Below are positions 34,430 to 47,557 of a stretch of 64,000 nucleotides of DNA, piece after piece (position 1 is the stretch's first letter; each line of letters begins with the position of its first letter). Origin of the DNA: Saccopteryx bilineata (taxonomy: Eukaryota > Chordata > Mammalia > Chiroptera > Emballonuridae). A program made the position numbers and the translations under genes. Location of the stretch: the NCBI RefSeq assembly GCF_036850765.1, contig NC_089491.1:93218740-93282739 (forward strand), read 5' to 3'. A model generated the notes under the pieces. The model was not told where the DNA came from and did not search any database. It worked only from the letters and a program-made list of their open reading frames with translations.

Positions 34430-34865
34430 TGATTGTTTGATTTAGTTGCAAAACACTATGGCTTTCTCCACATCTCCATGCTAGTTGTAGGCCTGTTGGG
34501 TTCTACAGGTACCATCCCCCATGTCCCTCCAAGAGACTGGAGGCAGTTTTTTTTTTTTTTTTTTTTTACTCTTCTTTTTGTGAAGTTAGGATGTTATGCA
34601 GGGTAGGAGGTTTTCTGCACTTGGGAGAATTCTTGGTTTGCTGTAGAAATGTGACTTTGTATCTAAGCTTTATTTGTTTTGCTAATGACTTTGCTCTGCC
34701 TTATAAATAAAGTGGTTTAGGGGTGCAGATTTGCTCTTACATGCCATCAGCTGTGCAAGGGGTTCTCCGAATACCATCTTTTTTCTTTTTGTTTTTATTT
34801 TCTAATCCTCCGCTCCCACCCAAGACCTGCAAAATTAGGAGTTGTGCTGGTTCGTGACAAACATG
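34430..34865 (+). mobile_element. Possible solo LTR of an endogenous retrovirus
   Basis: Contains a TATA-like/poly-A-signal block 'gccttataaataaagtggtt' near 34698-34718, a downstream T-rich GU-type stretch (34775-34800) and a last part ending near 'gtgctggttcgtgacaaaca'. This order, promoter and poly-A signal close together followed by a U5-like region, fits an LTR. I see no internal retroviral genes and no clear flanking duplication, and a poly-T run at 34544-34566 interrupts it. Tentative. Confidence 0.35.
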
Positions 34866-35034
34866 ACTCTGTACTTCATAGGAGATAGAGGCTAAAAGTA
34901 TAAAATAGTGAGTTATTTGAATTATAAGAATTAATTAAATAATGAAAAAAGTTTAATTTTTGACAGATATTATATATATATTGAAAAGAAAACCTAGGAC
35001 TGACTTTTTTTTTCCTTTTTTAAATTTAAGACTT

Positions 35035-35560
35035 AAATTTAATGAAATGACATTGATCACAAGGGTAGATAGGTTTTAGATAAACATTCCTATAACATTT
35101 CAGCAGTTGGTTGTATTGAGTGCCCATCACTCACAGTCAAACAATTTTCTGTCACTGTATATTTGTCCCTCTTTACTCACCTTCCACCACCTCCTCTTCT
35201 CAACCCCCTCCTTCTGGCAGCCACTTCACATTTGTCTATGTCCATGAGTCTCAGTTTTATATCCTACCTATGTGTTAAATCATACAGTTCTTAGTTTTTT
35301 TTTTAATTGACTTATTTTATTTAGTATAATGCTCTCAAGATCCATTCTTGTTGTTGTAAATGACCATGTATCATTTCTTATGGCTGTATCATATTCCATT
35401 GTATATATGTACCACATCTTCTTTATTCGGTCCTCTATTGAGGACACTTTGGTTGTTTTCATGTCTTGGCCCCTGTGAATAATGCTGCTATATACATGGA
35501 GGTACACAGTCTTTATGTACCAGTGTTTTCCAGTTTTTGGATAGATACCCAAATCTTTTA
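35035..35560 (-). mobile_element. 5'-truncated L1 3' end, antisense
   Basis: Plus-strand T-rich start, then 'aatgaaatgacattgatcac' and 'agataggttttagataaaca' of the L1 3'UTR, then the complement of ORF2 C-terminal codons ('SIEDRIKKMWYIYTMEYDTA' on the minus strand, 35390-35450). Only the last half-kilobase is present. Diverged. Confidence 0.85.
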
Positions 35561-37500
35561 AAGAACTCTGATATGTAAGAGTTGAATAGATGAGAAAGAG
35601 TCTACAAGACAGAGAAATAATGGCTAGATAGGTGTGAGGATGCCAAAAGGGTGTAGTGTTACTGAACTTAAGTAAATACATTATTCTGAGAAGAAAAAAG
35701 AAATCAATGAATGCTGCTCAGGAGTCAAGAGAAAAAAAATTTAAGAAAGCTTATATTGATGAACCTAGTGAGATGATAATGTGTCAGAAGCAAAACTGAA
35801 GTCATATGAGGAGTGAATGAGAAAGAATAAAGTTAAAGAACGAGTAAAAGTAGTTTATATGAGAACTTCTCTTCAGGGAGGATAAGAATGAAGAAAGGTA
35901 CAATTAGAAGTAAATAATGGAGGGACATTAATAGAATTCATGTTTGCTGGTCCATTTCCTTTTCAGTGTTTTGTGTGAAGAAGATGATATCATTCACCAA
36001 GATGTGGGGAGAAAATTAGGCAATAGAAATTTGGGGAGAGTGAAGAATTAACTGATTATAGTGGACAGAGTTAGAGTGGATTGAAAAGCAGAGAAAATAA
36101 GAATGATCAGAGAATAATAAGGGCTTGAGCTTTGTGACCATGAATTTTTTTTGGTAAGAAATATATAATTCTCTCCCAAAGAAGTCAGCCACTTAAATAG
36201 AAGTATGGTTAAAATGAATCACTGCTTTGATCTATGTTTTGAAAAAGGTGCCATTTCATTTTTGAATAAACAGGGGAGCTTATGATTTGGTCAAAAATGT
36301 ATAATTTTGATAAATATAAAATTAAAATGAATAAGTAAAAATAAGTCTTGTAAATAAATACATATAAATAAATATTTAGATTTACATATTTGACAAACTA
36401 TATAATTTATTATAATAGAAGCCTATTTATAAATCATATATGGTTATTACTACCAATCAAGATTTAAGTATCTTACATATATTAGTCATTTTGTCCTCAC
36501 CACAACCTTAAAAAATAAGTACTATAGTTGAGAACACTAAGAAACAGAAATATAACACAAACTTAAACATCCAGGAAATTTCAGGGATGGCTACAGAGTC
36601 CATGCTCTTAGTAAGTTACTATGATGTTTCCTGAAATGAAGAACACAGTAAGATTATTAGTAGGCTAGATAAGAAGGGACATAAAATAAAGACCTGAATG
36701 ATGTATTTAGAGCAGGTAGAGGGATATTAAGCTAGAAGTCTCAATGAAGCTATATGATACTAAAGTAGGATTAATTGAACAAGCAAATTGGAAAAACAAA
36801 AAAAGTTATAATAGCAAGATGTAAAGTCTGACAACAATATTTTTAGGGATGAGTTAGAATGTTTAATTGCAATATACAGAATATGACCAAGTAAGTGGGT
36901 AGCTAAGAGAAAGGGTCAAAAAGCATTTGGAGATAAAGAAGTTAAGAATGGCTAGTTTACTTAGATATTAAAATCAGCCAGCATGATAACGGGTTTAATA
37001 AAAAGAAATGGTAAATGTGGAACCAATATGTTTACTGAATCAAAATAAATGACAAGGTGGTTGACAGGTGGTAGGATAAATGTGGACAAATGATATTCAG
37101 TGAGTCAAACACTAAACATTTTAAGATAGAAAATAATGGCCAATGAGGCACAGTGTGGCAAGAATAATGGACACTAGCTTCATATTCAAACTCTAAATTT
37201 AGGGCTATGAATACACAGCTATTTCTTTTTGGTGAAAGCATAAAGAAAAGCAATTTCTCAAGAAAAAAAATAGATTATACATACTAATAGGACAGCACTG
37301 GACTCCATCTTTTCTGAAAAAAAACTCCATCTTATAAGCCTGACTATGATTCCCTGCTTTCAATAAAATTCTGTAGTTGAAATTAAAGCAATGCATCCTT
37401 AAAGGAAAGAATGTACAACAATAATACCCTTTTTAACATTATGTTCTCTGAAATAGTTATTTTGTCAATTAAATGATAAATATTTGTGCAAGCATTATTT
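35561..37500. other. Intergenic stretch; one MIR fragment, otherwise unidentified
   Basis: Purine-rich plus strand between about 35580 and 36100, AT-rich beyond. A MIR-like antisense fragment lies at about 36455-36570 ('cattttgtcctcaccacaac', 'gagaacactaagaaacagaa'). The purine-rich segments resemble degraded ancient transposons, but I cannot name a family. No coding frame. Confidence 0.5.
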
Positions 37501-37745
37501 CACAGGCCATTTCAGTGGTCCACTGACCATGGAGAACATCTTGTGACTATCCCAGCATCAACCGACATCCTGGGGCAACTGACCTTATCTTCATCCCCAA
37601 GCCCTACTATGAGTCATCACGAGATCTTCTCAGAGAGCTAAACTTCTATTTCCTAGTAGATGACTTGTGTGCAAACTGTTTTTCAATAAACTCTGTCTGC
37701 TTGATCTTGTAGAGAATTCAGTGCTCAGTTCTGAAACTGAGACTC
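37501..37745 (+). mobile_element. Possible LTR 3' part
   Basis: Includes 'tttcaataaactctgtctgc' (37680-37699), an AATAAA followed by a short GT-rich U5-like stretch, as at the R/U5 part of retroviral LTRs. Boundaries and duplications are not clear. Tentative. Confidence 0.3.
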
Positions 37746-40700
37746 AGGAACCTGATAGTCAAAGTCTAGTGATACTGAGGCAAGGAGATGGAAGGTACAT
37801 CTGGAGAGGAACTTGAAATTGAGGAGTACTGAGACTATGGTTAGGAGAAAAAAAAGGTTTTCCAGGTTATACACCAAAATTAGTTTGTGTATGGAAAGAT
37901 CCATTACAGGTAAGTTTCTGAACCAGTCAGTTTGTGTTCTTTCAAGATGAATGCAGGCATCTCAGAGGTTCTGTTATTGAAACAATCAATCAAGGGATCA
38001 GCTGGCTGTCTTGATAGACGTACCACTTGTAATGTTTAAGGACACACTGGTCTGAGGGTCTGAAGGAAAATCACATTAATAGTTTAAATGTACATTATAT
38101 GCATTAATAATTTCAAACTTCCATGAGATAGATGTTACTCCTTACTCAGTTAATTTTTGAGGCATTTTCAATGTGAAATGGTAGTGTGTCTTCATACCAG
38201 CTAATCGTAAGGGCCACTACTGCCCTGTCATCATTTGTGCTTTGTCAGTATCTCTTCCTCTTGCTTAGCTTCCTATCTCCAGAGCTTTGAATTTCTTGTC
38301 AATGCTCAACTCAATCACCAATGAGGTGGGTTTTGCATCTGTTTTCTTATAATTGCTTCTTCGTGCTTGACTTTTCTTAAACATCTGTTGCTTTGTAACA
38401 CATCTTTATTTTTCTCTCCTGCAAACAAGAGGCTGCTTTTCTTTGGCTGAAACTTTTTTTAAGTATGTGTGTGGTGGTGGGTGCAGGTAGAAACTGTAGT
38501 CAAGGTATTGAGGCTTTTAGTAATAGTCCTTTTAAAAAAAGAAATTATTGTCCACTACTTCTCAGAATAAACAGATATTTAAAAACAGGTGATAGTTGTT
38601 GGGAAGCTGTGTGAGAATGTATACAAATGCAACGTTATACTGTACTAGTGACCACAGCTCATTCACAGCTCCCAGAACCACTGCCAGTGCTGGGTCTCAG
38701 GACCCTGCCAGCATCACTTGCCACCACTTGCTTGAATTCTCCTTCACTCCACTCCAGATGGTACCTTCCAAAACTCTACCCTTGAGATTTACAACTCCGT
38801 ATGTCAGGTTACATCTGACCAGGATTCAAGTTCTTGACCATTGGACTTCTGGACCCTGTAAAAATTTTTAAAAAATTTGGGGAGACAACAATTTCACAAT
38901 CATTAAACATGGAGAGTGTTAAAAAAGAATTTTATTTCCTGCTGTGGATAGCCTTATTTAGATTGTCTTTTAAAATAAATGTTATTGTTAATTTATAATA
39001 GTCTTTAAATAATTTATGCTATTACTCTTATAAAACAAAATATTATTAAAATATTAATATACAGATGTAGAATGCTTCCATTGAGTAATCTGATCAAATT
39101 TTACATTGAGTCTGTTTCATTTATTTATTCATTTATTTATTTATTTAGCCAGCTGACCCTTTGGTGGCCCTGTTAGACTGAGTTAGCAGTAAGTGCCTTC
39201 ACAAGCCTTTGTGCATTTCCAGTGCTTTATAACAAATGCTTACTTTTATTTTCCTTTTCTAAAATGGCTAAAGTCACAGTTTTCCTTTCATGTCAGTGCT
39301 GCAACTTTGATCAATCATCAGCACAAACACATGCATAAGCTAAAATAGATAGAAAGCTAAAGCTCAATGTCAACAGATAGAGATGGAAATACATACACAC
39401 ATGGAATATTTGTTATCAGCATCACCTGAGCAAAACAGAATGGAACATTAACTTCAACCTCCTCACCTTACTGATTCTGGGCTAAAGTTTTCAAATTCAG
39501 TGTTTATTCTGAACTCCATTAGTCTTTTATGCTCAGGCTATGAGAAAATTCTTTCTCATGCACATCCTGGAAATAATTGCTAATAAAATCCTACCCTGAC
39601 AAATAAATGGACTGTAATATAACCTGCTTCAGGGCAGTGAAATCTCAACCACTCAAATATGGTCTGTAGGAAAGCAATATTCAGCTTACTCCTGTTCCCC
39701 CAGCAATTTCTACAGAATGTTAATCTATCTCTTTGCTTGTTTTAAATTTCCCCATTAATGAAACTAAAACCACACATCATCTGTCATAGAATTGCAATGT
39801 TCTCTTAAGATTTCTACAATAAGTACAAATAGAATAAATATTACATTTAATACAAAACTCCTTTTTGAGAGATAGCAACAAAATTTTAGGATTTTCTGTA
39901 TTTATCAGTATGATAAATATTGAATCAAGAATAAAATAGCTTCTCCTTAAGCTGAAGCACTTGAATCTTTTTGTTTCTTTGATTTTTATTTGTGAACTAA
40001 AATGAAATAATACCTCTATTGAAGTGGTAGTAGTATCTATTTATCCAAAGTTTATGATTATAATTTACCAAAGTATGAAATATATAAAACAGAAGTGAAA
40101 GACAGGTATGTAAAGGTGATTATGTTGAAAGAGGGAGAGTAAGTGGATTTATAAAGTGTACTTGAAGAGTTTTTTTCCTTGCTTTATTCTAAAAGATTCT
40201 GTGAGAATAAAATGTGATGCTAGTGAGATTATGTTCCATATTATAAAGCAACAGATAAGTGTAAGGCATTAATTTTACCAAATAGAGTATGATCAGTCCT
40301 TATTAGATATCATCATTTATTATATTTCATCTCAGCTATGAATCTTAAATGATAAAGTATAATAGTTACAAAAAACTAAGAATCCAACACATATTTTATT
40401 GTTTAAGGAATTTATATAGCTCCACACAGGTAAAACAAGAATGTTTCTCGTTCTCTCTGGTAATCTTTTATGAATAGCTCCATTGATACTCATTGCTGGT
40501 AAGCTTTTATTCTTGTTTTTATCATGTAGGGAATTCTCAGGCACAGTATTACCATAATTTCACTCTGCCTGAAACTGAACATGGATTCAGGTTAGAATTG
40601 TATAATTTAAAATTTAGTGTTTTCTGCACAGGAAGGTACAAATGAAGTTGGTCCAGTCAATGGATACATCATTGACAGAGTAGAACATTATGAAGTGCAA

Positions 40701-41035
40701 ACTCATACAGGGAAAATAAAGAGAAAAGCATAACAGAAGATGAGAAGATGTGAAGAAACAGGGTGGTCAATCAAGGTAGACTTTCTGGGGAAATGCAATC
40801 TTGATGGGAAAGGAAGCGGTTGGCTGGGAATGAACAGGGCTGAGGTCATGGCAGGGAGAATAACACCAGAACAAGGATAAGGCAGTTTATTTGAGATCTG
40901 TGCAAAATCATTGGTCATCCTGCATCACAGCACCAAATGTATGTAAAATGAAAAGTGACTGGTGAAAGATGAAGTTATAGAAATTATTCAAAGTTCAAGA
41001 TCTTGGACTTTGAAGAGAAACAAAAAAAAATCATA
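37746..41035. other. Long intergenic stretch, mostly unidentified
   Basis: No convincing coding frame. Simple TTTA-type repeats lie at 39120-39150. 40700-40930 resembles ancient mammalian interspersed repeat sequence ('gtagactttctggggaaatg', 'gggaatgaacagggctgagg') of undetermined family. The 91-codon frame at 38596 has no supporting features. Confidence 0.5.
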
Positions 41036-41039
41036 TTTT

Positions 41040-41195
41040 AGTTTGATTTAAACAATGTCTGTGACCCTGTATCAACCACTTAAATCTCAAGTGTTGCTGT
41101 TCTCGGTTATAATATGAACATAATAATAATTGTGATCAGGATCATCATGAGGTTCTCACTCAGTAGATAGTAACTCACTAGTTACTTTACAATCA
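41040..41195 (+). repeat. MIR SINE fragment
   Basis: Order of blocks 'gtgaccctgtatcaaccact', 'taaatctcaagtgttgctgt', 'aacataataataattgtgat' and 'catcatgaggttctcactca' matches the MIR core in sense orientation. Diverged. Confidence 0.6.
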
Positions 41196-41764
41196 TTGAA
41201 TAAAAAGTAAAACAGTGATGCAGTATTTGAGAAAGATAAAGATTGTTTAAAAAATAAATGTCTTTCATTTTCTCTCAATTATCAAGTTCCTCATCTGTCT
41301 TTGAGTCATATAAATCATAGGTCAAGGTAGTCATTTTACTAGGAAGCTTTTCAAGGATAAAAATACTGTGTATTATTGTATGTTAGAAAGAAAAGGACTT
41401 AGTCATTCCAGAAATGTATTTAAATCAAGGATATGTCACTATATTTGTGGTTTTGTACAAAATATTTTTAATAATTAGTTATGTTTGTAAGCAATATGAA
41501 GTTTGATGACTATAGTTAAAATATTGTTTTAAAAAATAAAAGCTGTGTGTCCCATAATTTTATTAGTATGAACCTTTAACTTGAGTTTCAATAAATAAAG
41601 TTTTAAAATAATTCAGTAGCCCTCATAAGAGAAAATTCTTTTGTCTTTTTTAAACAGAAAAGAAAATCATTTACTTCAGACATTCATTAGCCTAAAAATT
41701 TGTGGTCCTTTAATGTTTGGCAGCTTTACAAGAAATAATTTTCCTGAACCTTTTAGCATAGGCT

Positions 41765-41905
41765 TTTCTTTTTTTTTTAATAATTTTTATTAAAAAAAAT
41801 AATAATTTTTATTAATTTTAATGGAGTGACATCAATAAATCAGGGTATATATGTTCAAGAAAACATCTCTAGGTAATTGTGTCATTCAAGCATACGTTTT
41901 TCGAA
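41765..41905 (-). mobile_element. Short L1 3' end, antisense
   Basis: The plus strand reads 'gagtgacatcaataaatcag', then 'ggtatatatgttcaagaaaa', the complement of the last 100 bp of an L1-A-like 3'UTR, preceded by T-rich tail sequence. Strongly 5'-truncated. Confidence 0.75.
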
Positions 41906-42530
41906 GGGAGAGGAGGAACGATAGAGAAAGTGTTTTTATACATGAGATCTTTTGTTTACTTCTATCTCTGAAAACATCCAGATAATACTTTTTCTAAGAA
42001 GAGTGGTCTGTGAGACTCTACATAAGACAGAAGAAATTATTCCTAAAATGTATTCAAAGTACAACTTGAAATAAATAAAACCATTCCTTGTTTTTGGTTA
42101 GCAACACTTCATAATATAGAATTAATTTTGTTTAAAAAACATTTAAGTTAACCGAGTGAAAATGCAAGAATAATTATGTTTGGGATGATATCTATATGTT
42201 ACAACCAAAAATGTGCTGAAAATTATTACACATACTTGAATGTGTATGTATAGAACACTTGTGGCTACAAAGGCAGATGCCCTGTCCACACCCAATATTA
42301 GGGTCAGTTTTCTGCATAGCCTGGCCTTGACTTATTTCCTAAATGCTTATTTAGTATTTATTAGGTATTGTGTATTATTTATCACAAAATCAGTTCAATT
42401 GTAATCCTTAAACTCAGTTTAAGAAACACAGTGTGCCTTAATTCATATAACATTGAGTTCACTCTCTGTGTTAAGTGAAAGAGTGAATTAACCAACAAGG
42501 AGGGACTGATTACTCTGTGAATCTAGGATT
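41906..42530. other. Unassigned spacer
   Basis: No gene or repeat recognised. Confidence 0.5.
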
Positions 42531-42547
42531 AAGAAATTCATTTTCTC

Positions 42548-42710
42548 GCCTGACCTGTGGTGGTGCAGTGGATAAATCGTCGACCTGGAAATGCTGAGGT
42601 CGCCAGTTTGAAACCCTGGGCTTGCCTGGTCAAGGCACATATGGCAATTGATGCTTCCAGATCCTCCCCCTCTTCTCTCTCTCTGTCTCTCCTCTCTCTC
42701 TCTGTCTCTC

Positions 42711-42741
<31 letters not shown>

Positions 42742-42788
42742 GTCTCTCCCTCACCTCTCTAAAATGAATAAATAAAAAAGAAATTTAA
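42548..42788 (+). mobile_element. Ves-like SINE, type B
   Basis: Head GCCTGACCTGTGGTGGTGCA, B-box-like GTTTGAAACCC, expanded CT repeats (42670-42750) and a TAAA/A-rich tail. Perfect 17-bp duplication aagaaattcattttctc at 42531-42547 and 42789-42805, so recent. Confidence 0.95.
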
Positions 42789-43017
42789 AAGAAATTCATT
42801 TTCTCAACATGTAAGTAAATTATGGACAAGCTGTACAGAATAGGCACACAGACACAATGAGAAGAAACAAGGCAGTAATTTAATTGGAAGCTAAATGTCA
42901 TATAGCATATAAGACTCTGGTCACAAAATGCAATATGTTAATTAATTATGATTAATGGATTGTTTTACATATGAAACCCTGAATTATACACTAGATTTTG
43001 CTTTTGAAATTTCTTTT

Positions 43018-43135
43018 TACTTTTCAGTTACATTTTACATTTAATATTATTTTATTTTAGTTTCAGGTATAGGGCATAATGGTTAGACAATTTTGCTTTG
43101 AGGTTTTACACACACATCCAGCACACACATACAAA
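43018..43135 (-). mobile_element. Short old L1 3' end, antisense
   Basis: Plus strand 'tttattttagtttcaggtat' followed by 'agggcataatggttagacaa' is the complement of the 3' end of older mammalian L1 families. Diverged and short. Confidence 0.55.
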
Positions 43136-44313
43136 CTATAACTGAGCCATGTTCTTTTACATTGACTAAAAATCAATCTTCATAGAAAATATAAAATAGA
43201 TCTTGACTCATTTACTTATTTCTTCATTTGACAGTATTTTGATAGCTATGTAAACTCTGGGATTTAACGTTAGGTAAGAAAAAAAATTTAGAGAATTATT
43301 ACTGATTCACCAACACACATGCTTTTATATTTCTCTTCATTAGGTTCCATAGCATGAGACATTATATGACTAATTCATTTCTCTATTTATTTAAATGTAA
43401 AAAACATGTGTTTGCCTAGCAGAACTTGTATCATTAGCTACATAAAAACTTATCACAGCAAGTAGAAATAATTTCTAGTAACAAATTTTGGACTCCATAA
43501 CTACTCACAGTAGGTTTCCAGTGCTAATTGTACTCTGTCTTGGAAGCTTTTTGCAAAAGCAGACAACACTTGTGGACATCCACCCTCACCTCCCCCATTA
43601 GTAGCCTCTAAGGAGCCTAAGAATGCTTGGGCTCACTCTAGAAAGCACCAGTTTACACTTGACAGACAGAAAGGACTAATTTGGAAATAAGAAGAACACA
43701 GGGATAACCTTTACAAGGGTTATTGTGACATTGACACTTCTAGACCCTAAAATTCTATAGAAATGAATATGTATTATAATGTCTTCAAAAGATGACATCC
43801 TATTATTTTTATTAAATTTTGGAAACCAAGGCCATATATGTTATTGTACCTTAAACATGCTATTCCTCATGAACATATTATTTTAGTCATCTACAGAAAG
43901 AGAGGAAACAACCCCTTTTTTGTTTCAGTGAAAAACGAGATTATTATTTCTATGTTAAAACCTTTGTAATATAGACTTTAATACCAAACCAGGTAATAGT
44001 TCTGTTTCAGAAATGCTAATCAAGTACTCAGGGAACTATTGATAATCTGTATTCACTGAGTTTTTCATATTCAAATGCTTATATTAAAATGAGAATGTTA
44101 TTTTAGTTTTAAAGCATAATTTAAAATGAGTTACAAAGGAGTAAAAATTTAGCATTATTTCCCCATACTATCTAAACATCTAGTTGTGTATTTATATAAA
44201 TATGGGATTTAAAAACCAAAAATTATGTTTTTCTCTGTGTTGCTATTTATGTTTATTTATAATCTATTCCAAGTAAATAGTAAAATGCATTGCATGTTTT
44301 AAAGAAGGTTATA
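43136..44313. other. Unassigned AT-rich spacer
   Basis: No coding frame or repeat recognised. Confidence 0.5.
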
Positions 44314-44326
44314 CTTATACACTTCC

Positions 44327-44698
44327 TTTTCTTTTTTTCTTGAAGTGAGAAGTGAGTAGGCAGAGAGATAGACTCCTGCATGTGCCCTGACCAGGATCCA
44401 CCAGGCAAGCCGCATATGGGGCAATGCTTTGCCCATTTGCGGCTGTTGCTTCATTGCTCAGCAACCGAGCTATTTTAGCACCTGAGGTGAGGCCATGGAG
44501 CCATCCTCAGCATCCTGGGCCAACTTGCTGCAACCAAGCCATGGCTGCAGGAGGGGTAGAAAGAGATAGAGAAAAGAGGGGAAAGAAGAGGAGTGGAGAA
44601 ACAGATGGTCACTTCTCCTGTGTGTCCTAACATGGAATTGAACCCAGATATCCATAATGGGGCTAATGCTGTACCACTGAGCCAAATTTGCCAGGGCC
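44327..44698 (-). mobile_element. Ves-like SINE, type A, diverged
   Basis: Minus-strand head GGCCCTGGCAAATTTGGCTC, then a body like the other type A copies with about one change in eight bases. Flanks cttatacacttcc (44314-44326) and cctatacaattcc (44700-44712) form an imperfect duplication. Older than 2798-3209. Confidence 0.85.
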
Positions 44699-44712
44699 AC
44701 CTATACAATTCC

Positions 44713-47352
44713 ATCAGCCCCACTCTCTCCTTTTTGCCAATATCACTAGAGTATAAGTTCCAATGGAATGGCCTTGCTCGCCAGTGGATTATTCCAACAT
44801 TCTTCTCCAGTACAAAATGAACATTGCATCAAGGATGAAAACTGAATTTTTCTAGAGAAAGTACAATGCAGAAAATATTATGTATATTTTTTTTTTAGTA
44901 AAGATTTAATGACAATAAAGTCTGTGTTAAATAATAAAAAGAATGGGACCAGAAACCTAGACTTCTATCAATGTAAGATTCTTAGTGTCCTGGATAACAC
45001 AATATCGGCCCATCCCAATAATCTCACTGCTCTTGCACAAAAACACTTAAATACTCTGTGCCTCTCTCCATTTTCATAATAAGGAGTTGCTACCCTCTAG
45101 ATGGAACATTCCGTGCGAGCCTTCATCATCACAGGGTAATAAACAGGGTAATAATCATTTTTATTCTCCCTTCTCTTTTTTTGCACTCAGGAGGTAGAAA
45201 AACATTTTCTTTCTAAAAGATGTGTTGCCACCTCAGTTAGAGAAAAAGATAATTTATCATCATGAAAGAAAATAAACTGCATAGTAGTATATTTCTGCCT
45301 GGAGTGAATCAGATAAACCCTTTTTAAAAAGTGTTGTTACTGTGCTATGTCTTCTGGTTTGAATAATATCTGTTTTTGCAATGATGCGATTAGTCCCTAT
45401 GACCTGTGTCCAACAGCTGTTTCTAAATGCCTTAAAATCGCACCATATCCAATGATAATGGGGATTTATAGAATTTCTTTGATGTAAGACTAGTGCTGAT
45501 TAATACAGTGTCTCACAAGTCATGAGAGGCAAAAACAGAACAAACTGAGCTGCACTGTCTGCTCTGGTTCCCGACTCCAGCCTCCTACCTCCAGCTGTTG
45601 GATGAAAATTGTCTTTTCTTTCTTCCCACAGGTGACACACTGGATAAAAACATGCTCTCTGACAGCACAGCCTTGCTCTGCGTTGACTTCAGCTATGTAA
45701 ATATAGAGAGTGTGAAAGCAAGCTCCTCAGAAACAAAGCTCAAATTTATCATTCTTTTAGCTTTCCTAGCAGATGCTTATAGCTCCCTGGCCGAGAGCTA
45801 TTTCAATTTTCTTTTTGAGTCTCCCATTCCCCTAAGATAATGTGCATATGACCCAGGCTGGGAAATGTTACTGATGGGACCATGAGAAGAGGCATTTTAA
45901 GAAGGAGTTCCAAAGATATTAAAATCATCTTTCTCACCGGGATTGTTGTGATATTTGTACCCCTTTTCCCTCAAGCTGGAGAATAAAATATAAATGGAAA
46001 GCATTCTTTATTCTTTGGCCTGGCGAGCAGCTGGCAGTCAGTGAAGAAGAGTAATGAAATCAGGACACGTTCTACAGCAAAGGTATTGCTGCTGGAGCTT
46101 TGGCTGCCTAGGAGTTTGAATTGCTTTTTGAGAGCAAACAAAGCGAGGTAGAGAAGTTCATTGCATTTCTTGCATTTTTTATAATATCAAAACAAATAAT
46201 TTTATCAAAATGATGAATTTTGACCCTGCGATAAAATGTAATAATTTTTCAAAGATATATCTATCTTACAACACCAAGTTCATTTGAAGAAATGGGTTGT
46301 AAAATAAAACAAAACAACCACAAAATGTTTTGCTGCTTTGTTTTAATAAAGCTGTAACTGGTCCCTGTAAGCCAGATATGTTTTAATGACAAAAGGACAG
46401 TGACATCTCTGGTGTGCTGGGCATTGCTGGTGTGCTGTAGGAATTTAATGGGCATGTTCTTTCGATTGAGTTTTTATAAATATAAATTATTTCACTTACA
46501 TGTTAAAACAACCATCTAGGAATTATAACAGATGTTGTGAGTAATGACATTATTAATATCATTTAAGCAGGTCTGTATTTAATTAGATATCATATTGTAG
46601 GTAATTGTTTAATTCCCTTTTAGTTCACTTAACAAATTTCTAATATCTTTAAGACACGTCACTATTAAAAAGGAGGGGTGATAAAATTGTGAAAAAGTAG
46701 GTGTCAGAGTGGGAAAAATATATATTATTAGAAATCAGAAAGGAAAAAAACTTCATCAACAAAGTTCAAATCAAGAAGAGACTTCATATTCCTAAGATTC
46801 CAGTGAGAACTAAACAAAATAATGGACTTAACCAAGTCCCAAGAACAGCATCACATACTGAAATCAAGCATTTGCCTACTTTAACCTCAAAATTAACCTT
46901 TTTATCTTCAGGCAAATAAGGGACTTATTTTATTAATATATAGTGGAAAGCCTGACTCTACCAGGCAAACCTCAGCCCAGAACCCCCTACTTTCTTGCCA
47001 GCAACATTCTGTCATTCTGCATTGAACTTCCTGTCATTTTCACAACATAGAATTACACCATTAGTCACTAAAGTGTCTTATACTACTTAATTGAAATCCT
47101 CATTTTCCATAAATTAGCTAGAGCCAAAACAAATCATGAAATAATCTATAAATATACATATTTGTTGATTTTATTTCTATTTTTCTGTATTTTATCTAAA
47201 ATTCTTTTACAGAAAAATAAAAACTTAAACTATATAAAGAACATCACCCAAACACCTGATAGCCACCAAAGCCCACTTAAATGTTTTATCATATTCCCTT
47301 TTAAGAAATAATTTTTATTTTAATGTTTTTATGGTCACTGATATATACTTTT
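44713..47352. other. Intergenic stretch with an unusually complex segment
   Basis: No repeat recognised. From about 45340 to 46160 the sequence is less AT-biased and has little simple sequence, unlike its surroundings. An 80-codon frame lies at 45598-45840 with no domain that I recognise. A conserved non-coding element is one possible reading, listed as a finding. Confidence 0.45.
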
Positions 47353-47365
47353 GCAGCCTTTTCTT

Positions 47366-47544
47366 TTTTTTAAATTTTATTTATTCATTTTAGAGAGGAG
47401 AGACAGACAGAGAGAGAGAAGGGGGGAGGAGCTGGAAGCATCAACTCCCATATATGCCTTGACCAGGCAAGCCCAGGGTTTTGAACCGGCGACCTCAGCA
47501 TTTCCAGGTCCACGCTTTATCCACTGTGCCACCACAGGTCAGGC
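47366..47544 (-). mobile_element. Ves-like SINE, type B
   Basis: Minus-strand head GCCTGACCTGTGGTGGCACA and short AG-rich tract. Perfect duplication gcagccttttctt at 47353-47365 and 47545-47557. Confidence 0.94.
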
Positions 47545-47557
47545 GCAGCCTTTTCTT

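Noticed and set aside
45598..45840. 80-codon open frame as an exon or small gene
   Set aside because: No known domain and weak start context. A splice-acceptor-like 'ttcttcccacag' precedes 45631, but there is no donor or second exon that I can tie to it.
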